Shown: one piece after another, positions 11,601 to 23,765 of the stretch | Layout of the letters: each line of letters opens with the position of its first letter | Position numbering within the stretch: position 1 is the first letter of the stretch | Assembly (NCBI GenBank): GCA_964019135.1 | Contig: OZ025258.1 | Span: 9,381,961-9,445,960, forward strand | Reading direction: 5' to 3' | DNA length: 64,000 nt | Source of the DNA: Arenicola marina | Lineage: Eukaryota; Annelida; Polychaeta; Arenicolidae | Translations under genes and position numbers: made by a program | The notes under the pieces: model-generated | The model's database searches: none | Told to the model about the DNA's origin: nothing | Seen by the model: only the letters and a program-made list of their open reading frames with translations

Positions 11601-14600
11601 ATATGTGTTAGGGCCCGTTATAGAGCAATCTGTTGATTGCAAGTCATGCGTCTAACGGTATTGCTATAAGTAGTAAAATTAAAGAAACCTAAACTAATTG
11701 AGAAAAAGATGCAAGCACCCGTTATAGGGCAATATATAAGAAGCGTTTTAACGGCTGTGTGGCCTTGCCTTGCAGACCTGTGTGGTACACCAGGGTATCT
11801 GGCACCGGAAGTGCTGCGGGTGTCCATGTACGAGAACGCCACTGGGTACGGGAGGCCGGTGGACATGTAAGTAGTCACGTGACACATCCTGAACTCAGTC
11901 TACTGGCAGTAACATCAGCGCTGGCCACGGAGAGTCCCGAGTCCGAGTCTGAGGAACAGGAACTTGTACAGGCAATTAAAAGTCTGTTACCCTATTGCGA
12001 ATTAAATGAAAATAAGTTAAACTGTATAACATCTATAAAGAGCTTGATAAAAAAAATTACCAGTAGTTTACTACAAAGAACACGAAACGTAAATGGTTGA
12101 ATTGTCGTGATATCGACATTTCTTTAGAGACTGCTATAATTGTAAACTTTCCACGTACAATTATTGAAAATCTTTATTCAGCAAGTGTAGCAGTAGATAC
12201 TGAAAACTGCTGCCTATTGTTAGAATCCCTAATGCATTGTGTCTGTATTTGTTGTTATTGACAGGTGGGCGTGCGGAGTCATCATGTACACGCTGTAAGT
12301 ACCTCTGATATCAGCGTCCCCGTATCACACCTGCCCCTTGATCCTTATCTGATTGTGATCTCAGCACTGACATAAGCACTCTGGTTGTGTCAGCCTCTGG
12401 GATTTACGCCGTAATCAGCGTGGTAATCAGCGTCTTTATCGCTATAACCATGTTGTGGGTAAACTATGACTGTTCTCCCATCGTGGTGTTCACTTAAGAG
12501 GATTTTCTTGTATCGTGCGGTGGGTTTTTACGCCTATTCAGCGAGTTTCCTACGTGCATCAGCCTTTTTGTTTACGTGTATTCAGGCGAGTTCCTTGCGC
12601 GTATTCAGCGAGTTCCTTGCGCGTATTCAGCGAGTTTCTTGCGTGTATTCAGGCGAGTTCCTTGCGCGTATTCAGCGAGTTTCTTGCGTGTATTCAGGCG
12701 AGTTCCTTGCGCGTATTCAGCGAGTTTTGTACGCTGTTTGGCCATGTGTATTTGAGGGTGCCTTGCCTGGCTGCTTACAGACTGGTCGGCTGTCCGCCCT
12801 TCTGGCACCGGAAACAGATGTACATGTTGCGAGCCATCATGGAGGGGAAGTTCGGCTTCTCCAGCCCGGAGTGGGAAGACGTGAGCGAGCCGCCCAAAGA
12901 CCTGGTGAGTAGCAGCGCCCCCCTGCCGCAGGGAGAGTGCAACCGGTGGCGGGGAGAATGAAAATATCCGCGTTTGTGCTTTAGTGATGACTGGCATATT
13001 GACGAACGTGAAAAAAAAGAGACAATGCTTCGTGGTTGATACTGCTGGCTTGTAGGATTAAGATATATCTATAACGTAAGATAATAAATAGCTTTATTAA
13101 AAAAAAGGAATCAAAGCGTGTCCCTATGTGAGAGGCTGGCGTGGGAGAATATCGTTGAGGTGAATATCCATTATTAAGCTCCCGTATACATAAAATTAGA
13201 CCACTTTACTCATTATTTATTATCTGTGGGCGACTGAATGGCAAGGCCCGGGTATTGCTGTACATGTACATATATTATACCTGTATAGCCGGGTTGTTGC
13301 GTCTCTACGCCCTTAATCCTGATTGTGACGTGGCGTCCCCTGCTGCTTGCAGATCTCCAGGTTGCTGGTGGTGGACCCGGCCGGTCGTATGACTGCCAAG
13401 GAGGCCCTGGATCACCCGTTCTTCAAGCGCGAGGAGGTGAGTCCAGCATTGCTTGCTGGCAAGGAAGTCACCCTCCGCTTACAACCCACTTCACAAGTAA
13501 GCCACTCGCCTCTCTCTAACCTCTTCTCCCTATATCCCTCTCACTTTGTAAACGGCCCCTCACGCCCGCCATAGTTCAGCTGGTAGTTAACGGATCAATG
13601 AAGAACAAGTATTATAAAGCAAACGGTTATAAAGATATATTTTCCACTTGGTGCAGAGAGATGACAAGGCAACGTGTGCCTGGCAGCCATGATGTCTCTT
13701 GTAACTTTGAGTCCTAAATGTTCCTAAGGCAGAGTGAGAAGTGTATGATGATACTGCTGGATAATCGATGAAACCTTACATAGAAGGATTAAATGCTCAA
13801 TGCTCCTAAGACAGTGAAGACTGTATGATAATTCTGCTAGGACCTCACAGAGATGGATTCAGATACACAAGACAGCAGAGCCTCAAAATATGACCTATTA
13901 GAAATGAATACTAGGCGTAACAAAAAGTAAACACATGTAATGTTGCTGTGACAGCTGGCACTCTATTAACCGTGCCCTCTGGGTGTTCTCTCTCTTACCC
14001 TCGGGCGCTCAGGTGACTTCGTTGCTTCCTTGTTACTTCAATCCCTAATCCCTCAACACTTCACCTCAATTTGTTGACTTGCTGTGTTTTATCTATTCTC
14101 CTCACTCTTCTCTATGGCGAATGAACTATTTTAGTCACTGGTTTGAATAGCATCATGACATTACTTGGACCCCAGAGAACTTCCGTACAGATTTAAGAGA
14201 TGTTATAGTAATTTATTACTTCGTAGATAGTTGGAATGTTTTCCATTTTGAGACACACGCTCAATTACTTTGTTGTGTGGTATTCCTTCCATAAAATGTT
14301 GTCACTTGTCTTAAACACAAACATATCATTTCAATAAATACCCCCGCCCCCGCCTGCCCACTGACTTTGATAAGCTCGAATTTGGAGTTGTTCACGCAAA
14401 AAATATTTTAATATTGTTGAGTGTTGGATCTTGAAATAACTATTCTCATAAATTGATTTGATTCGGATTGGCTTCCCAACCTTGCTTGCGTTTGAGATGT
14501 GTTACCCCTAAATTCTGAATTTACAAAATCATTAACTTTAATTTCAAAATAAACTCCCCGATAACCCCCGTTAATATGGAATTCTTGATCTTGAAACATT

Positions 14601-17600
14601 TGGATTTACTTTCACAGAAAAGTTGCTACCATTTGCATATAAAATCCTTGTTAGAATCTTTTATGATCGCATGATTTTTTCTCTTCCGCTCGTTTTTACG
14701 CCAATTTTTCTTCATTATATAAATAAGATTAGATATAGTTCTAGTCTTGATGTAGATGTCACGATTTGAACTTAACGATGATAACGAATACAGTTTAAAA
14801 TGTGTAATACTTAATTTTAAATACCCGGTAACCGGAAAGCGGCACTGTGGACTCTAATGAAGTAATCTTGTTGTGATAAAGTGTATACAGTTCACATATA
14901 AATCTGTATTAACCAAACTACGGTAGTAGGGTTTCTTTGGCAATGATAATTAAACTGTGTTGCGCAGAACAAATTTCTACGCTGACAGACTTACAATAAT
15001 CGTACTGTCATATTGTTGCTTATATTTTACTCTGTGTACGCCATTGTTATTGATCGTTTTGTTGTTCTTTCTTTCTCTCCAGAGAGTTAAGGAGAAAGAG
15101 TTTTTCCCGAAAAGAAAATTCAAAGTGAGTATGAAGTAACCGACTTTGATTGGATTTTAGCTTATACTGCATCGATGAACCGAAGATATGAGCAATCTCT
15201 TGTGCATTCGCTTGAGCTGGCAAGTAATTAACTTTATTGTGGACCTGAAACACGACCGCTGCGCTTAATTAAAGGATGTGATGGGATATAGATATATGAG
15301 GCAATTATCAGTATTGACTTAAATCACTGGTCGAAGCACAAATGTCATAAATTTACATGTATTACACTTCACTTCTCGCTGCAGTGTGGCGTCAAAAAAA
15401 TAATTATGGCAAATCATTCGTGTGCCACGCACATTTGAGTTCCGTTGCCATGGCATTTTCAACCCCTGGGGACATGGCTCCACTCTCCCTTCTTTCTCTC
15501 ATTGACGCGATATGACCAAAAGTGGTTAAAGCGTCTTGAATATACACCCAATCAACCTGGTCTTTGTCAGACGCGCAATGACGTCATCATTGTTATCTCC
15601 CACACAGGCCGCTGCCATGGTGATCATCTGCGCGATCCGGATACGGAACCTCCACCTCCACCCGGCGCCAATCAGCCTGGAGCAGGTTAAGCAGAACCCG
15701 TACGCGGTCAAGGCCTTCCGGAAGATCATCGACGGCGGCGCCTTCCGGATCTACGGCCACTGGGTGAAGCGGGGCGAGAACCAGAACCGCGCCGCCCTCT
15801 TCGAGAATGTGCCGAAGCGAGACATCAAAGCCGGCCAGAGGTGATGGCTGTCTGGGCGTGGTTGTCCTAACCCTCCCCGCCTCCCCGCCGGCTCACCGGC
15901 CGGCCAGCCCGGGCTGGGCCCCTCCCCCCACCCCCGCCCGCCTAGCTGAGTGATGTGGCCTGGAGAGTTGCTGCGATTTATCATATTAACCCGTTTAGTG
16001 CCAGTGCTTTTTGCGGCGTTTATGTACTAAAGGGTATGCCTGCCTGCCTTGTATTGAGTGCCCTGCGCTTACTCTTCGCTCCCTCCGCTCTGGCTAGTGA
16101 TAGCGCATGTCGTTTGCATTGATCACGCTATCAAGGACTGTGGTGACGTGCTGCCCTCTGACGGGGTGGAGACTGAAGAAACGCGGCGATACACGCTGCC
16201 ACCTGGTGTGTAGAGACTGGGAAGGACGCAGCAATATTGGAGAGACGCAGCTGCCACCTGGTGTGTGGAGACTGGAGAGACGCAGCTGCCTCCTGGTGTG
16301 TAGAGAGTGAAGGGACGCAGCAATGTGCTGCCACCTGGTGTGTGGAGATTGAAGAGACGCAGCTGCCACCTGGTGTGTGGAGACTGGAGGGACGCAGCTG
16401 CCACCTGGCGTGTGGAGACTGGAGAGACGCAGCTGCCGCCTGGCGTGTGGAGACTGGAGAGACGCAGCTGCCGCCTGGTGTACGAGGACTGATACTTGTC
16501 ACCAAAGACATAATGTTCCAGTTCCCCGCCCAAAAGTGCTGCCCTCTCGTGAGGCCTATTGATACTAAGCGGCGACGTGGCGAAGTCACGTGACGTCCAC
16601 AGGGTACTTAAGTCCATTTGAAGGTGTCGATACACAGGAACACGACCATATCACGTGGTGAGTGACGTATGTACGCGTCCCCATAGTAGGCATCCGGTAC
16701 AGACCGGTGTGGCGCCAACAACTGCCTATGGACGGGTGTACATACAGCCCAGGGTAAATCAACCTACGGTGTTCTATCTTAACACGCAGAACGTGAGCGA
16801 CCTAGTTTTTCCTAGCCCAGTGAAATGCAATGTGATATTGTAATTAAATTATGAACCCGTTCGTTATTGGTCTGCACGTCAGGTCTAATCACGTGACCTG
16901 CGCGCTCAGCCTCTCAGCGTCTCATCTGACCAACCGTCGGGTGTAATGGTTAGTACGTCTCGCGTGCTAACGTTCTTAGGACCGTGCCAGTGTTTGAACA
17001 TAGAGTGCATTACGTAAGAGTTCTTAAAGTGGTGTATTTAATTCGCGTCGGAGTGCTACTGCACTTTGAAACACAATTTGTGTGCGTGCGTGGAGAGAAT
17101 TTAACTTGGGAAATGAGCTTAAACTTGTTCGTAAACACGGATCTCAAGAAATGTCTGGTTTAAGTCTTTTTTAGAAATGAGTGTTAAATTAGTTTGTAGT
17201 TTGCAGGCTTGGGGATGGTTAGGAAGGACCTTGTACTTCGATTGTAGTATGACCGTGAAGTATGTTGTGTTGTGCCTTCGTGAGGTACTCGATTCCAGAA
17301 TGCTCGCCATACGTAACTGTACATTTTGTTCTCAGTGGCATTTGTATATACTGAACCTCGATTATGTCAAGGTGCCATCTAGTTGTAGTACTGTTCCGTT
17401 TCCGTAGATGTACTGTACATATTTCTAACTTTAAAAAAGAACAAATGCACTGTCGTCGGTGCGAGAAATGCTAAGGTTGTCGAGACCTTAATAACTATTA
17501 AAACCATTTGTGCTTTCCACCATATGTCTCTAACATGCTGTTTATGTGTATGTACGTTTGGTGTGAGGGAGATACTTGTCCAGTCCGTTTATGGACGCAT

Positions 17601-20600
17601 CGGGAAAAAGTGCCATTCCGTATATTTTTAGTTGTGCAAGGGGTTTTAAAATAGGAAGAAAGGGGTACATTTTAAGAAAAAAAGAAAATCGTTTTAGAGT
17701 TTTTGTTAGATTAACTTCAGTGATGAATTGTGATGTGGGCTATATCATTCGGGTCACAGAGCCCACTCACTCACTCAGTCTGGAACCTGTTCAAGATTCG
17801 TTATAGTTTAGTCGCTCAGAGCGCCCAGTGGAAGGATGATTGGTAGATAAACTCCCCTCTCAGTCAGTGGTAACCATACACTCTGCCCGTCAGAAGGCGC
17901 TGGGGGGGGGGGGGGGAGGGGGGGTCATATCTACTGTACCGTACCAATTTTAACCATTTTTATCGCAAGGGTTCCTTAATTTATCTCACATCCATAGTAA
18001 CCTGTTCAGTATTAACTGGCCCGTCGTGTCGTGTGTCGCTTTATCGACGGCTCCTGGCTGACGCAGGTGACGCCAACGTACGGATCAGTGTCCCAGCGTC
18101 CTGCCTGCTGTGTGGTGATTGGATCCACCCGTGAGAGGGGGTAGTGGGGTGGGGGGGGCGTTAGCTGATGTGTGGGTGGGTGATGTGTTCATCAAGGCTG
18201 ATATGTGAGGATCATAATCATGATATGGCTGACAGGGTATCAGGATCAAATGGCTGATGTGTCAGGCTCAGCGTGGCTGATGTATAAGGATAAGAATGGC
18301 TTATCTGTCAGGCTCAGCGTGGCTGATGTATAAGGATAAGAATGGCTGATGTGTCAGAATCAGAATGGCTGATGTGTCAGGATAAGAATGGCTGATGTGT
18401 AAGGATAAGAATGGCTGATGTATAAGGATAAGAATGGCTGATGTGTCAGAATCAGAATGGCTGATCTGTCAGGATAAGAATGGCTGATGTATCAGGAACA
18501 GAATGGCTGATGTATCAGGATAAGAATGGCTGATGTGTCAGGATAAGAATGGCTGATGTATCAGGATAAGAATGGCTGATGTGTCAGGATAAGAATGGCT
18601 GATGTATCAGGATCAGAATGGCTGATGTTTCAAGATAAGAATGGCTGATGTGTCAGGCTCAGCGTGGCTGATGTGTCAGGATAAGAATGGCTGATGTGTC
18701 GGGATAAGAATGGCTGATGTGTCGGGCTCAGCGTGGCTGATGTATCAGGATCAGATTGGCTGATGTGTCAGAATAAGAATGGCTGGTGTGTCAGGCTCAG
18801 CGTGGCTGATGTGTCAGGCTCAGCGTGGCTGATGTATCAGGATCAGAATGGCTGATGTGTCAGGATAAGAATGGCTGATGTGTCAGGATCAGAATGGCTA
18901 ATGTGTCAGGATCAGAATGGCTGATGTATAAGGATCACATTATCCTTAGTCCAAAGCACAATGTTTGATTTGTGAGGAATCAGGATCAAAATGGCTGGAT
19001 GTGTCCGGCTCAGCGAGGGTTATGTATCGGGAACCGAAAACTGATGTGTATAGATCAAAATCACCTCTGTGTCATAGTAGCTGATTTGTCAGGATCAAAA
19101 TGGCTGATGTGTCAGGATAAGAATGGCTGATCTGTCTGGCTCAGCGTGGCTGATGTATAAGGATAAGAATGGCTGATTTGTCAGGATCAGAATGGCTGAT
19201 TTGTCATGATCAGCGTGGGTTATGTATCGGGATCAGGATGATTGATACGTCATAATTACAATAGTTGGGGTGCTAGGAGCCTAATAGGGGATGCGGTAGA
19301 GGCAGAGTGGCTATAGTTTCCGGATCAAAACGGCTGCAGTATGTAAGAATGGGAACAGTTCTCATGCTGACGATAAGAATAACTGAGGTACCTGAGGGGT
19401 AAGCATTGGAATCGCTGGTGTATGAGGATCAGAGTGTCCTATGTCCAAAGCACAAATGTCATTTGGCAAGCTGATTGATAAGGACTCGTGTTTATGGATC
19501 GGAACAATGATGTGTCAGGATCAGAATGGTTGATGTGTCAGGATCAGTGTACGCGTTGTCCAAAGCACAATATGTATGGAACAGAACCCTAATGTGTAAG
19601 CATCAGAACAACTTCTGTGTATGGATCAGAACAACTTCTGTGTAAGCATCAGAACAACCTCTGTGTATGGATCAGAACAACTTCTGTGTATGGATCAGAA
19701 CAACCTCTGTGTATGGATCAAAATGTCTGATATGTCAGGATTAAAATAAGTTCTTTGTCAGAATCAGAATGGCTGATGTATCAGGATCAGAGTGGGTTAT
19801 GTATCAGGGTCATAATATCTTTTGTCCAAAGCACAATGGTTGATTTATAAGGACAGTGTGTGTGGAACAGAACACTGATGTGTATGGATCAGAATGGCTG
19901 ATGTCTTAGAATCAAAATGGCTGATGTATCAGGATCAGAGTGGGTTATGTATCAGGGTCATAGTATCTTTTGTCCAAAGCACAATGGTTGATTTATAAGG
20001 ACAGTGTGTGTGGAACAGAACACTGATGTGTATGGATCAGAATGGCTGATGTGTCAGGATCAGAATGGCTGATGTCTTAGAATCAAAATGGCTGATTTAT
20101 CAGGATCAGAGTGGGTTATGTATCAGGTCATAGTATCTTTTGTCCAAAGCACAATGGTTGATTTGTAAGGACGGGTGTGTATGGAACAGAACACTGATTT
20201 GTCAGGATTAAATGGCTAAAATTCAAGATGAGGATGGCTGATGTGTATATTGATTACGTGTATGACTGGTATATTTGATAACCTGTATGACTGGTATATT
20301 TGATAACCTGTATGACTGGTATATTTGATAACCTGTATGACTGGTATATTTGATAACCTGTATGACTGGTATATTTGATAACCTGTATGACTGGTATATT
20401 TGATAACCTGTATGACTGGTATATTTGATTACATGTGTGACTGGTATATTTGATAACCTGTATGACTGGTATATTTGATAACCTGTATGACTGGTATATT
20501 TGATAACCTGTATGACTGGTATATTTGATAACCTGTATGACTGGTATATTTGATAACCTGTATGACTGGTATATTTGATAACCTGTATGACTGGTATATT

Positions 20601-23600
20601 TGATAACCTGTATGACTGGTATATTTGATTACATGTGTGACTGGTATATTTGATTACATGTGTGACTGGTATATTTGATAACCTGTATGACTGGTATATT
20701 TGATTACATGTGTGACTGGTATATTTGATTACATGTGTGACTGGTATATTTGATTACATGTGTGACTGGTATATTTGATAACCTGTATGACTGGTATATT
20801 TGATTACATGTGTGACTGGTATATTTGATAACCTGTATGACTGGTATATTTGATAACCTGTATGACTGGTATATTTGATAACCTGTATGACTGGTATATT
20901 TGATTACATGTGTGACTGGTATATTTGATAACCTGTATGACTGGTATATTTGATAACCTGTATGACTGGTATATTTGATTACCTGTATGACTGGTATATT
21001 TGATTACATGTGTGACTGGTATATTTGATTACATGTATGACTGGTATATTTGATTACATGACTACGAGACTGCTGTATGGCGCATGCCTAGTGCTGGCTG
21101 GTTGCAATACCAGAAGGGAAGCATGAGTAAGTAAGATGGCGCTTAGCATGACTGGGGTGTTTAGTACGGAAGAGGCCCGCCTGGCCTGATGTGTGTGTAG
21201 TATGATGGGTACTGTGCGTCAGGGTATAATCATGGTTGACGATATACACAGCTGGCATTTAATGGAGGATGTAAGGACGTAGGATGGTTGTGTGTTGGCC
21301 AACGTCCCCCTCCCCCCTGGGATGTAAGGAGGGTCGCCAGTCACAACGGACCGACCCTGTACGTACGCAACACCAGCATCTATTTATTTTTCTCATCATC
21401 GTGTTGGTCTCATTTCGTTTTGTCACGCGGTTATGGTTGGAGCTGATTTCATACAGCGACATAATTGGACAGAGCCCGCATGGAAGACTTGCTTTTGTTT
21501 TTGTTTGGAAGACTTGCTATTAATAGTAATAGTTGAGTGATATGTGAGTGAGTGATGACGTATTGAGCGCGTGTGTGACGTCATATGTGCCCGACTGCCT
21601 CGCTTTACCTGGTGTTGAAGACGTAATCCCACTTGAATGGACGGGACGCTCTCTCGCGGGAGTCGTTCGTCGTCCATTCACCAGAGGTCGCTGTGAGACG
21701 CACAAATAGGGCATCTTACCTGTACAAATATGTCGAGTTGCTCGCACCTCCTCTGATGTACATGTGATTCCTATAAACCGCTTTAATTTATGAGATGGAC
21801 AGACGAAGACAGACTTTATAAGAGTATGCTCCGTGGTGGTCTTGGTGTGTTCGTTTTCCTATCTGTGACGTGTGAAATCGCAGGGTTTCGATTTTATGTT
21901 TTGTGACTTTTGTTTTAACCTGTGATCGGGTAGCGTCCTGTCGCAAACACTGCCCACATATTGTGATCTTGTGTTATTAAATTATATCCTGTGATTGTCC
22001 GTTTTCGGTGTTAGTTATATCGATATCCTGCGTGGTATTTGACTTATTGCACTGTCTGGTGCTGTCGTCCAATAATGCCAGCGGTCAAGTCATAACCTAT
22101 CGCGATGACGCGTCAAAAGGAGCTTTTTTTCTAGATGAAACAACTTGTACTTATAGTACATGTATTTGATAACGAACCGAGCATATAAGGAGGAAGTGTC
22201 TTGAATAACGAGCAAATGTCGCGAATAGCGAGCAAGTGTCGCGAATAACGAGCAAGTGTCCGAATTCACGTGCATGTACTCTTGTGAGGGTATGTCTCAG
22301 ACCATATGATATTCTAGCCGTGACAACTGTGTGCAATTTGGGACACTGTCCAACAGATACACGAACGCCCTTGGCAAAACTCATCGTTGTTTTTGCCGCA
22401 ATCTTTGCCTGCTACGACATTACGTGTACCAAGCGGTTAGTGGTCGATAATGGTTTCAACCGCAACCACCTCCTACCCTCTAGAAACCGTTACACGAACT
22501 CCAGTCACCTCCACAACGCATGTCTAGACCAGCCTGTAACTGTGACATCTTCTTTATTAAGTGAATATCGGAATGTATGTTTCCAGAAATAAATGAGCCA
22601 ACGCTGTGAGACTTCATTCCTTGTGTGGGTTTTTTTGCGGCTAGTAATCACCGGGCGTTTCAACCGTGGCGTCAGACTAACCTAATGTAGTAAAATGTGT
22701 TTGTTTTGCTACTAAACCCAATAATCTGCGTTGTTTTGGTTGTCAACTAATGCCTTATTATCTCATTAATTTATTTCGATATAATAATTAAGCCAGCAAG
22801 CTACGGTAAAAGGGTCTGGAATGGTAAATGGCAACACGCCAAACAGGCATATTAGAAAAATGTACATTGGACATTGATAATTTCCGACACTGAGGATCGG
22901 AAAGAGCGACATCGACACATAATTGTATTTTAGAAAAAAAAACGACACTGAACTTACCCAAAAAGCGACACGGAATGTGGCGAGAATTTAGAAAAATCGA
23001 CACTAAACTGGACCGCCCTTTCCAGACCCCTACGGTAGTACCAAACCTTTGCATAAGTGGGAGGGTGATTAGCGATTGGTAAGGTCTTTGGCATTGAAGC
23101 GACTTCCCCCCCCCGAATCTGTCAATGCTAGGAGAATCCGGTTAAGGTGTGTGTTAAACCGCCGATATCTATGTAGCCCTATGCGGGGGCGGGGGGAACG
23201 TGTACTTTCATCTCTGGCCAGTTGCAGATTGAAAAGTTAGGCCTGTGTGAGTTCAGGTGACCCTCGATGCAGTTGACCAGTGTCGCAACCACAGCATAGC
23301 CTCTAAGTTATACTTCACACCTCTCCTTCAAGAACATTTTAGAGTGAATGGAGATTGGATGAATTGCTTCCGTCAATAAACCGCTACAAGCCAATGCCCA
23401 TAGTACAGTGGATCATTTCGATTGGGACATTGTGTTCTTAAATTTTTAGACCACAGATTGATCTCTCGTACTGACCATCGTTACTGACGCTGTGGGTAAT
23501 GTCTCTTTCCAGTGACAACGAAGATGCAGATGATAACTACTTCTTGGCACCCCCTGAGGTCAAACTAGGTCCTCCCCGGCCCTTGAGTCGCCAGGGTAGT

Positions 23601-23669
23601 GGCGTGAAGAGGAGACCCCCAAATCTGCGGAGCATTCGGGAACACCATTTCTCAGTGGAAGACCGGTGA
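8565..23669 (+). CDS. PHKG: Phosphorylase b kinase gamma catalytic subunit, gene model (3' ten exons)
   Basis: The gamma subunit is the catalytic Ser/Thr kinase of cytosolic phosphorylase kinase, which phosphorylates and activates glycogen phosphorylase; it binds calmodulin (delta subunit) through its C-terminus. Model: join(8565..8630, 9517..9589, 11386..11476, 11776..11866, 12265..12294, 12781..12904, 13353..13436, 15083..15124, 15608..15840, 23513..23669). All junctions are GT-AG with matching phase and encode 329 residues. Landmarks in order: KGELFDYLT, catalytic [47 protein letters not shown], the basic [14 protein letters not shown] segment, then [19 protein letters not shown], which is diagnostic for PHKG rather than other CaM kinases. 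About 100 N-terminal residues (glycine loop, ATP lysine) are not in the window. Vertebrates have two paralogues; I cannot assign PHKG1 or PHKG2. The terminal exon is the least certain part. Confidence 0.93.
8765..8972. mobile_element. MITE with GCGGATCC-type ends
   Basis: The ends are inverted: ATGCGCAGGGGCGGATCCAG at the left and CCTGGATCCGCGCAT at the right, with poly-G and poly-C inside each end and two copies of GAATTTCGATTTCGGCCCTA in the middle. It is non-coding and lies in a PHKG intron. Confidence 0.55.
9517..9589 (+). CDS. PHKG: PHKG exon: catalytic loop HRDLK
   Basis: Encodes [19 protein letters not shown] followed by HRDLK. Acceptor TTGCAG, donor AAG|GTACGT, phase 0 at the 3' end. 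Confidence 0.95.
9635..9892 (+). mobile_element. tRNA-derived SINE, near full length
   Basis: The head CCGCCCCGATAGCTCAGTGG carries a Pol III A-box (TAGCTCAGTGGG). The body contains CCATGTCCTTCTTCGCAAAG and GGACATGGCCCCACT, and the tail is CCAACCAACC. Related copies in this window show the B-box GGTTCGAGCCC/GGTTCGATCCC more clearly. Confidence 0.8.
10465..10640 (+). mobile_element. tRNA-derived SINE, 3'-truncated
   Basis: The head GATAGCTCAGTCGGTTAGAG (A-box) and GGTGGTTCTAGCCCCGCTGT (degenerate B-box) lead into CCCCATGTCCTTCTTCGCAA, and the copy then stops. It is in a PHKG intron. Confidence 0.75.
10702..10880 (-). mobile_element. tRNA-derived SINE, inverted copy
   Basis: Begins with the (GGTT)n complement of the CCAA tail and ends in the tRNA-like head. 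It contains GGGGATCGAACCACC, the reverse complement of a good B-box. It forms an inverted pair with the copy at 10.47 kb, only about 60 bp away. Confidence 0.75.
11386..11476 (+). CDS. PHKG: PHKG exon: PEN and DFG motifs
   Basis: Encodes [19 protein letters not shown] and then [11 protein letters not shown]. Carries the Mg-binding DFG aspartate. Acceptor TTATAG, donor ACAG|GTGAGT, phase 1. Confidence 0.95.
11776..11866 (+). CDS. PHKG: PHKG exon: activation segment to APE
   Basis: Encodes [20 protein letters not shown] and on to GRPVDM. There is no phosphorylatable residue pattern of the CaMKI type; PHKG is constitutively active in this loop. Donor CAT|GTAAGT splits the Met codon. Confidence 0.95.
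12265..12294 (+). CDS. PHKG: PHKG 30-nt micro-exon
   Basis: Encodes WACGVIMYT between ACAG and GTAAGT. It is phase-compatible on both sides: ATG is completed by the first base, and CT is completed by the next exon. Confidence 0.92.
12583..12728 (+). repeat. 21-22-bp tandem repeat in PHKG intron
   Basis: Alternating units TTCAGCGAGTTCCTTGCGCG and TTCAGGCGAGTTCCTTGCG. Each carries a TTCAG acceptor-like trinucleotide, ending about 50 bp before the real acceptor at 12780. Confidence 0.85.
12781..12904 (+). CDS. PHKG: PHKG exon: PPFWHRKQM segment
   Basis: Encodes [20 protein letters not shown] through [13 protein letters not shown]. Acceptor TTACAG, donor CTG|GTGAGT, phase 0. A 21-22-bp tandem repeat lies just upstream in the intron. 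Confidence 0.95.
13353..13436 (+). CDS. PHKG: PHKG exon: end of kinase C-lobe
   Basis: Encodes [20 protein letters not shown] and HPFFKREE, with the kinase subdomain XI arginine in GRMTA. Acceptor TTGCAG, donor GAG|GTGAGT, 28 codons. Confidence 0.95.
15083..15124 (+). CDS. PHKG: PHKG exon: basic linker to calmodulin-binding tail
   Basis: A 14-codon exon encoding [14 protein letters not shown], aligned with the '..SPRGKFKV..' segment that follows the kinase domain in vertebrate gamma subunits. Pyrimidine-rich acceptor CTCTCCAG, donor AAA|GTGAGT. Confidence 0.85.
15459..15558 (+). mobile_element. SINE 3' fragment
   Basis: GGGGACATGGCTCCACTCTC, GACGCGATATGACCAAAAG and GCGTCTTGAATA match the 3' half of the other copies. 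It lies 50 bp before the acceptor of the PHKG calmodulin-binding exon. Confidence 0.7.
15608..15840 (+). CDS. PHKG: PHKG exon: calmodulin-binding/autoinhibitory tail
   Basis: Encodes [18 protein letters not shown] through [20 protein letters not shown] and [12 protein letters not shown]. The last two bases (AG) join the terminal exon. If the intron is retained, the frame reads one more Arg and stops at TGA 15842-15844, which would give a tail of vertebrate-like length. Confidence 0.92.
16193..16490. repeat. About 35-bp minisatellite, 8 copies, in last PHKG intron
   Basis: Units built on CAGCTGCCACCTGGTGTGTG followed by GAGACTGGAGAGACG. The overlapping ORFs in four frames here are repeat artefacts. 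Confidence 0.9.
18170..20225. repeat. About 22-23-bp minisatellite (GGCTGATGTGTCAGGATAAG), decaying rightwards
   Basis: Regular from 18.2 to 18.95 kb, then interspersed with longer blocks containing GTCCAAAGCACAATG that recur at 18.95, 19.44, 19.56, 19.82, 19.97 and 20.14 kb. Those blocks indicate a higher-order duplication of about 150 bp in the right half. Confidence 0.9.
20238..21062. repeat. 25-bp minisatellite, about 33 copies
   Basis: Copies of TGTATGACTGGTATATTTGA plus TAACC, with a TGTGTGAC/TTACA variant interspersed in blocks. It directly abuts the preceding 22-bp array, inside the last PHKG intron. Confidence 0.95.
22196..22262. repeat. Three copies of a 24-bp unit
   Basis: GAATAACGAGCAAGTGTCGC repeated three times with small changes. 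Confidence 0.75.
22800..23040. mobile_element. Possible small MITE
   Basis: The ends share an inverted block: CTACGGTAAAAGGGTCTGGA at the left and TCCAGACCCCTACGGTAG at the right. The interior carries several CGACAC motifs. TIR identity is partial and no target-site duplication was seen. Confidence 0.35.
23513..23669 (+). CDS. PHKG: PHKG terminal exon, acidic/basic tail
   Basis: A CTCTTTCCAG acceptor opens a frame that exactly completes the AG left by the previous exon and runs 51 codons to TGA 23667-23669. It encodes [20 protein letters not shown], then [20 protein letters not shown], then [10 protein letters not shown]. The codon-like composition and a downstream ATTAAA support it. I do not recognise the tail from vertebrate PHKG, so the link across a 7.7-kb intron is an inference from phase and splice signals. 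Confidence 0.65.
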
Positions 23670-23759
23670 CGTAGGCAGTGACGTCACCAACTGACCTACT
23701 ACGCAACGGTGCTTATACGACGTCATAGACCAGTGCCATGCACATTTGTCAGTTTAAAA

Positions 23760-23765
23760 ATTAAA
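23760..23765 (+). terminator. Candidate poly(A) signal ATTAAA for PHKG
   Basis: ATTAAA lies 91 bp after the PHKG terminal stop. It is the second most common animal poly(A) hexamer. The cleavage site was not identified. Confidence 0.4.

Larger units (their letters stand above)
21063..23512 (+). other. Remainder of last PHKG intron
   Basis: Apart from the small repeats listed separately, no exon of a known protein was recognised on either strand. It contains one CRE palindrome (21576-21583). Confidence 0.5.

Noticed and set aside
16928..17010. tRNA-like stretch GTGTAATGGTTAGTACGTCT
   Set aside because: The A-box half is fair but the B-box half (TGTTTGAACATAG) is degenerate and no stem closure was found. 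At most a tRNA or SINE relic.
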